Part shown: piece after piece, positions 10,401 through 19,400 of the stretch | How the letters are laid out: every line of letters starts with the position of its first letter | Position numbering within the stretch: position 1 is the stretch's first letter | Assembly: GCA_043808235.1 (NCBI GenBank) | Contig: JAZDFC010000062.1 | Span: 1 to 39,899 of the forward strand | Reading direction: 5' to 3' | Source: JAZDFC01 sp043808235 | Lineage (GTDB): Bacteria > Bacteroidota > Ignavibacteria > Ignavibacteriales > Melioribacteraceae | DNA: 39,899 nucleotides | Position numbers and translations under genes: made by a program | The notes under the pieces: model-generated | Database searches by the model: none | Told to the model about the DNA's origin: nothing | What the model saw: only the letters and a program-made list of their open reading frames with translations

Positions 10401-13400
10401 ATCGTAACTGCCGCCAACAATTAAATTTGGAATATTCGGAAGACAAATTACAATTTCTTTTACCTGCGGTTGTTTCTTCAAATAATTATATAGTTCTTCA
10501 AACATCGGCCAATGTACACTCTTATACACATAAAATTGAACGGTTAAATGGCCTTCGTAGTTGGATATGCTCGCGTTTTCGCAAATCAATTTTTCATACT
10601 CGCTAACGTATTCAGTCGCCGATTCATTCATACTTTTTACCGAAGGTATATTTGTCTTAAATTTTTCAAGAATTTCTTTTTTATTAATCACAAGTTCCAT
10701 AGCATCAGTAAGTTCATCGATTGAACCGGGTTTTACAAGAATTCCGGTACTCATATTTGTTACTAATTCAGGAATTCCGCCAACGTTTGATGCAATAACA
10801 GGAGTTTTATTTACGAAGGCTTCCTGCACAACTATTGGATAGTTGTCCATTAGGGACGGCATTACTATTACATCAAAACTTTGAATAATTCTATTAACCT
10901 CATCTCGATTGTATCCACCGAAATATTTTATCCTGTCATCACTATCAATCATACTTTTTAATTTATCACAATAACCGTTGCTTTTTAACGGGCCATAAAT
11001 GTGCAGTTCAATATCCGCATCTGTTTTGATAGACTTAAAAGTAGCTATCAGTAAATCTACTCCTTTCCGAATTATTAATTGCCCGGCATAACCAAAAATT
11101 ATTTTACCGGAATTATTTTTAACATGATCTGTTTCCGGAATTTCACAATCAAGTCCGTTACTCAATACTTCAATATTATTAAATCCGTAATTGTTAAAAA
11201 TGGATTTTAAGTAAGCGCTAGGAGAAAAAAATCTATTTACTCTTGAATAAGCCTCAGTAAATATTTGTTTTCGCATTTGATGATATTTTTGAAGCTCTTC
11301 TAAATTTTCTTTGGAATTTACTATACGATTATCTTGCAGATAACATAAGGCGCATTTCTCATTAGATTCTGGACCCGCGCACATATCCTGATTATTGCGA
11401 ACTAAATGCCAATGATCACACAAAAACCAAAAGTCGTGCAGAGTCATTACCATTTTTACGGCATTATTTTCAGCTGCGAAGATAGGGGCCATTGTTAATT
11501 GACCTAATCCGTGAATATGAATTAAATCATATTTATTTTCTTTTAAAAATCCATCGAATGCAGTGTAGACTTTTTCATCGAGCAGTTTACTCATTTCATT
11601 TACTTTGGCTTTATGCAACTCGTAAATTGTTATCCCTTCATATTCCGATTTATGTATTGAATAATTGTTCATAGAAGAATCGCGAAAAACCGGATAAATA
11701 ATTTCTACTTCAGCTTTCCCTGTGGAATTAATTTGCTTCGCGAGCGACAACGCAAAAAGCTGCGCGCCGGCTGAGCGATACGGCGGGAAGTCATGAAGTA
11801 CAAATAAAATTTTCGTTTTATCGGGGTCATTATAATTCTTAGGGACAATTTCTTTTTGAATAACATTATGATTTTTAAACCATTCATCAATTGGATAAAT
11901 CCGTTTTATAATTTTACTCAATTTATCAATTGCATTTTTATCAAGTCGCGAAGCAGCGACTTTTAATTCTTCAATCCATCCTGCGAACAAAGGATTATTC
12001 TGTTTGACAAATTTATTTCCGTCTCTTTCCCAAAATCCATCTTCTGCATAAATTTCAATTTCGTTCTGCATTTTATCAGCGCCCCACTTTTGAATATACC
12101 TTTCAAAATTCCGGTCGTTCATATTTATTTCGCGCGGTGTCTGGCTTTCGAGATGGTATAATACGGCAGTAGGAGTATAATATATTTTGAATCCGTTTTC
12201 CCGAACACGTGTGCAATAATCCATGTCTTCGCATCCGTTTAGAAATTCTTCATCGAACATTCCGAGTTCAATAAATAATTTCTTTGGCGTAATGAAACAT
12301 GCTGCGGTTACCGCGTCGTATTCTCTTACTTCATTTACCAACGGATGATCTTTATGTAAAAATTTATAGTGATGCCGGAAAAATTTTTTATCATAACGCA
12401 TCGAGACACCGCAGTGCTGAATTGTATCGTCGGGATACAATAATTTGCATCCGATTACACCGGTGCTATCATCCGCATCAATAAAACCAACCAATTCATC
12501 CAGCCAATTTTCCTGCGGCAATGTGTCATTGTTTAGGAATACAAGATATTTTCCCGATGCAGCTTTTGCGCCCCGGTTGCATGCTTTCGAAAAACCTTCA
12601 TTCCCAGCATTGTATATTATTTTAAACCGAGTCTCTAATTTTTTCAGAAATTCTTTTGTTCCGTCGGTCGAATTGTTATCAACTATTATTACTTCGCAGT
12701 TTAACATCGGTGTATTCTTCAATAAAGCTTCAATACACTGCGATGTTAATTCAACTTTATTCCAAACCGGCATTATAATCGAGACAATAATTTGTTCCGA
12801 TTCTACGTTTGAAGATAAATTGGGTTCATGATTTATTTGATCATTCGATTTGCCGGATTCATGCAAAGCTTGTTTGGCAGCTTCGAGATAAGCATTCCCA
12901 AATTTCATATCCGGTTCAAGATGCGCTCCCTCGCCCCATTCATTCCATGCATTAATGAAGATTAAATTTTCACCGGTCCGAACTGTCGACTGTCTTTTAA
13001 TAACCTCCTGAATCCAATATTGGAATTTTTCCGGTGTTGAATTATGAAGTATCGCCACATTGTTTTTTCTCCTTGGAGAATTATCCCACGAAGGCGTAAC
13101 ACACGAAAATCGTTTGTATGCCGGAACGGGTTTATTCAACATTTTTTCAACAACATTTTTGTAGTCATAAGCTTTAAAATTTTCCGTCTTTAAAATCGGG
13201 GTGCCAAGTTCACTCCAATCCGGTTGAAATTCCACAGCGGCATCAAAACCGAGACTAAAAGGATCGGTCTTTTCACTTTTAAAACTTTCTACCCTGCATA
13301 AATAAATTTCGCCGATTCCGAGCAGGCGAGCTTCTCTTCTCCATGTTGAAGTTGTTTTTAGCGGATCCGGAATTCTGCTTGCTTTATAAACTAGAAACAG

Positions 13401-16400
13401 CGGCTTACCATTAATTCTGATGTATCTTTTATCTTTAAATATTTCCGATAGAAATCTGATATGCTGAATATCATCTTCTTCGGAATAATTTTGAGCTATT
13501 AAAATTTCGCCGGATTTACCATCCCACGCTCTTGTCCAATCTTCATTAGCCCAGCACAAACAAAAAGGAAAATCTGGTTTGCCGGATTTTAAAATATTTG
13601 TCAACGGTGTTTCGAGCAATCGCTTACCGTTAAACCAATAATGATAATAACAAAATCCGTGAACACCGTGTTCTTTTGCAAGTTCCGCCTGTTGCTTTTG
13701 TGTTTCGAGTAAACGTAAATCATAAAAACCTAAATCGGCGGGCATGTGCGGTTGATAATGCCCTTGGAAAAGCGGTTGGGATTTTGCAACATTCGTCCAC
13801 TCAGTAAATCCTTTTCCCCACCATCTATCGTTTTCAGGTATTGGATGATACTGCGGAAGGTAGAATGCAATCAGTTTGGTGTCGCAAGAAAGAGCATTGG
13901 ATAATTTATTTAATGAATAATTTTTTGATTTATCAACATTGCCTTGATATGAAGGCGATGCCTCCTGCATAAATTTATTGTTTTCAATTATTTTTGTATT
14001 ACAATCAAAAGCAACGCTTTCCGGTTTATTGAAAAACGAGAAACAATCATTATAAATTTTTCCGCCCCATGCAATAATTTCCTGAGTTATACATTGCAAT
14101 CCAACTTCTTCACAAAAGCCCCGGAATAACGCCGCCGACATATTAGGCGCCCGCCAATGCTGATTTTCAACCTTCAGTTGACCATTGCCATCCATAAAAG
14201 AACCAATATTGGAATGATGAATAAAACCGTAACCGCCTTTTTTCAATTTATCTGAAATTTGTTTTAAGTATTCTCTTGCAACCTCCGCCTGGATATGAAC
14301 AAACGAATCCCAACTGAAAACAAAATCAACACTGTCATCTTCAACCATTGCCAAAGACAGCCCGTCATTTGTATAAAAATCGGCATACGAGTAATCTTTG
14401 AACCGTTCTTTACAAGCATCAATGCATTTGGGTGTAAGGTCTATTCCTACATATTTGGAACAGTAAGGTAGAAGATACTGTGTGCATCTCCCGAATCCCG
14501 GTGCAATTTCTAAAATACTTTCGGCAGGTAACAAATTCTTTATCCTTGAAAAAATAGTATTCTGCCAAAGATTTTCGGTGCTTCCCCAAACCGACGACCA
14601 TTCATCTCCGCCTTTTTCCCATTTATAGCGCGACCATTTGGATAGATTTTTTTCAACGGTATGCGATGGTGCCGCAGGAATATTTTTGACTACCAACTTA
14701 TTATAAAAACCAATCATACCTGAAATTTCATCCGCGAGTGAAGGGATTTTTGTTTCGGCAATTCCGCGAGAAAGACCATGAATTAACTGAGGATTATCTA
14801 TAATTTTTTGCATTGCCGCCGCTAATGCTTTATAATCACCTACATTAATTTTAAGCCCGTTAACACTATTTTGAATTATTGACGAACCGAAGAAATCGGT
14901 AACAATTATCGGGACACCAAGGTATAAAAGTTCTCTTACTACCCTGTTGTATGTATCGAAATATGATGGTATAATAGCAACATCGATCGAAGAGGTAATT
15001 TTTTCCAATTCTTCTTTTTTAAAACTTCCGTGATATTTTATTTTATCCGGATACAACGCTTCGAGCTGTTCAATCCAACCCTTGTAAGCTTTATCAACAA
15101 TGGAACCATAAATGTCTAATCTAAAGTTTTCTAAAAATGTAATTTCGGTAAAAGCATTTAAAATAACATCCGGACCTTTACTGAACATTATATTTCCGAT
15201 AAAAGCAAAGCGTATTTCTTCTGAATCAAATTTCCGGGGTGAATTATTTTTTTCAAAATCAAATTTAATTCCTCTCGGATTAACTACTGTTTTCCTTCCA
15301 TCAATATTTATGAAGCGGGTAAAATAATCCTTAAATGCCTTTTCGGTAAAGATGACTCCGTCAACAGAATCCGAATATAATTTTTGAACCGATTCCGTTC
15401 TTCTTTTAATTCTATTTGCAATTTCGTTTAACAGATTTTGTTCGATTTCTTCTCTTTTTTTACCGGCCCGATTAATTAAAAAACATTCGGCGCATTTCAT
15501 CGGCGACTCTGGACCGCTACATAACTCCCCTTGTAGTCCGTTGGAAATTACAGGGTAATCCATGTGACAAATTTCTTCGAGGTTGCAAACGTTTCTAATA
15601 ACGCGAGCGCCTTTATTATGAAAAAGCGAAACGATTTCTTCCGGCATGTACACGTAATCATTTATCTGTACTATGTCCGGAGAAAAATCTTCAATTATTT
15701 TTTCAACCGAACTGAAGTATTTTTCTAAAACGGACTTATCTATTTCGCCAATAAAAACTGCATATTTATCTAACCGGGGAAGTTTGTACAAAATAAAATT
15801 ATCTTCTACTTGCTTCGCGAATCCTTCTTTAACTTTTGTGGACGGAATGAGTACGGCAACTTCCAATCCGTTTTCTTTCATGCCGAGTGCGTGATTCAAT
15901 GTGGATATTGGTGTGCCTGAATTTTCAAACGGATAAAGATTGTGATTTACGAAAAGAATTCTTTGCACTCCCTTATTTGTTTTGTCCTGTCGATCAAAAT
16001 GCACAATACCTTCATGCTGAATTCTATGACCATCCGCAGAATGCGTTTTCAAATAGGCTTTTAAGCTTTCCCTTATAATATCAACAGGATCATTATCCAG
16101 CCATTTCTTAACAGACTTTACATAGTTGGGGTGTTTTTCCGTAAGTTTTTTCTGGCTTAATTTAATTATTTCTTCTTTCTTCTCTTTAAATGAAGCGCTC
16201 CGTTTATGATAAATAAAAGTAGAATCCTCAATTAAATTAATCATCCCGTGCGCCAATGCTCTCATGCAGAAATCATTTTCCTCGCCATATCCTTTTGGGA
16301 ATGTTTTTTCATCAAAGAAACCTGCAGTATCAAGCGCCTTTCTTGTTATATACATGCAAAAACCGTTACCGGTCGGTACCTCCGGGCACAATCCAGGTGA

Positions 16401-19400
16401 TAAACTCTCCACAACCTGTCCGAATTGTTCGGTCGTCCATCCTACCGGAATTTCATTATTCTTATCTCTCCATGGTATCGAAAATACTCCGGCTGCATTC
16501 GACAACGGAGTAACCGTTGCAACATTGCTTTTGCTGTAAGCTGTACGCTTAAGTTTTTTCAACCAGTTTGATGTGACCTGAGTATCGCTGTTTAATAAAA
16601 CAACATCACCGCGGCATGATCGGCAACCTTCATTAATTGTTGCCGTATAACCCCTGTTTTCACTATGCCTCATGCATGTTATATTCGTAAATCGTTGAGC
16701 ATACTTTATTAACATCGGCCATATCCTTTTATCAGTACTGCAATCATCAATAATAATTACGTTATAAGCCTCATGTGTATTTTCGATAAGCGAATTAAAA
16801 CATTTTTCTATTTCATCATATGCATTGTAAACAGGAATAATAACAGTTGGCGCTTGGTTTTTTCGGGGTGTATTATACAATTTCCACCACAAAATAACTT
16901 TTTCCATATACAATGTTTTATCATAACTATTTCCAACAGCATCATAAGCACTAATTTTTTCTGAAGGTCCTACTTCCAAAAATGTACCATGGTCTATCAG
17001 GTCCGGTTTAATAAAATCACTCCATGTTTCTTGCAGCCGTTTATTATTTTGCGGTTGAGCAACTATACGTTCTTTACCGCTTTTTGATTCGTGATGGATT
17101 ACAATGCTTGTAGGCTGATATACTATATTTTTCCCTGCACGTTGGAGTTTAAAACAAAAGTCCACATCTTCAGACCCGTTCCAGTAAGCTTCATCGAATC
17201 CTCCGACAGCGTGAAAATCATTTTTATTAACCAACATACACGCAGCTGTAACAGCTTGAAAATACATTGGGTGATTTATGGGCACAATTGACGGATTTTC
17301 TCCCATGAAAACATGCCTTGGCAACAATGATATTTTATTCCTTTGTTCTATTATCACTACTCCAGCATGTTGGAGACGACCGTCAGGGAAAAGAAGTTTA
17401 CTCCCAACTGCCCCGATGTTATTATCACTACCGGCAATCTCAAGAAGCGGTTCAAGCCATCCGGGTTGGACTTCAGTGTCGTTATTTAAAAATAAAATGT
17501 ATGGATTGACTGCCGCATTAACGCCCAGGTTGTTGGCTTTAGCAAAACCAAGATTTTTTTCATTGCGAATCAACCTGATTTTATCACCTAATGAAGATAA
17601 ATACTCAAAGGTACCATCAGTTGAGCCGTTATCCACAATTATCAGTTCAAAACCTGGTTTTGTGTTTTTGAAAATACAATCAATACATTTTCTTGTGTAG
17701 TCTAATTGGTTAAATACGGGAATGACAATTGAAACTTGCTTTGAATTGTTATGATTTTCTGATATTGTGGAATGAATTAAAGAACTTTCATAATCGAGTT
17801 TAGCAACCGATTGATTGGAGTTATCAACCTCATCCAAATTACCGATATTTAAACGCTGCAGATAATTACCTAGAATTTCTACGAATTCTTGTCCTCTTAT
17901 TTCATACGTATGTTTCTGAAGCACCAACTCCCTAAGTGATGATATTGTCTTCTTGTAACGAGATGGATTTTTCAGAAACCGATTAAGTATACTTCCCAAT
18001 TCTTCAGGAGAATGGTAAACGGGCAACTGGCCATTAAACACTTCATTAGAACTCTTTTCGCTGTTAGTAATTACTAATGTCCCGCAAGCCAGCGCGTCAA
18101 AAACACGGCTATTTACAGAACCCCATTCCTTTGTCACACTGTTTGCATCGTCAATCAGTATTTTGGTTTGATTATAAATATCGGGTAACAGGTGATATGG
18201 TGCAAATCCTTTGTAATACTTTCTAAAAACATCATGGTTCTCCCAATTTTTCCCGAATAATGCGAAGTTCATTCCGAGTTTATCAGGATTAATTTTTTCT
18301 ATATCTCTTGGAACATTCCAATAACTTCCCGTAAAGCAATAGTCATATATTTTATCAATTGATCCTGGTTTGAATATCTGATGATTGGTTGCAATCCGCA
18401 ATAAGTATGGATTGACTTGATAATTACTCCTTATATATTCCAATGCAATATTGGATGAACAAAGATGTATATCCCATAGCTTGAAAAAAGGTTTTGATGC
18501 CCATCGTTCAAACCAATTGCGCATCCAACAGATTTTAACAATATTGGCTGCCGAAGAGCCTAGTTTATTTAAATCATAATGGTCGGTCATGGCTATTAGA
18601 ACATCCACATTCCGGACATCATACCATTTGGCTTTGGGTAACCATTTTATATCCCAACCATAAATTTCTTTCAACGCTGTGCCAAGTTCAAGGGCTGTAA
18701 AGTAATCTCCCGCTGAGGCATCCGGGCCAACTTCAGTTACAGCAAACGCAAGAGTGAAATTCCTGGAATTATTAGATATTACAGCTTCTTTTGAACAATA
18801 ATAAATGTCTCCTTTGTGCAATGCATAGCGCTTTATTTCAGCAATAGGTAATTCGGAAGCGAATTTATCAACCGAGACATTAAAACCAGCTTCCTCAAGA
18901 CGGTCCTTGTAATCCAATCCATAGCTGCGGACATGATCTTCCTGCCCAAATATTTCTTTGCGCTTCTCCGGCGATGTTATTGACGGGTCTTCCAATGTTT
19001 TAGCAAGTCCGGTCATCGGGACTTGAAGAATTGCCCATCCGCCCGGCTTTAGAACACGACGTAATTCGCGCATGGCTTTGCGATCGTCCGGAATATGTTC
19101 CAAAACATGATAACAAATTATACAATCAAACGAATCATCAGGAAAATCCAAAGAAGTTATATCCATGTGTCGCATTGCCAATGGAGAATTAAGATCAATA
19201 CTCATGTATTCTACATTAGGCAATTTTTTGAAGATACCGGATAAACATTTTGAAGGAGCTATATCAAGAAGTTTTATTTTGTCTTTGAAGAAATTTGTTT
19301 TTCGAGATAAGTAAAGCCACAACGTACGATGTCGTTCCAGAGATCCGCATTCCCGACAAAGGGCATTTGGTCTTGGCTTTATTCCGGCTGATTGAAAATG

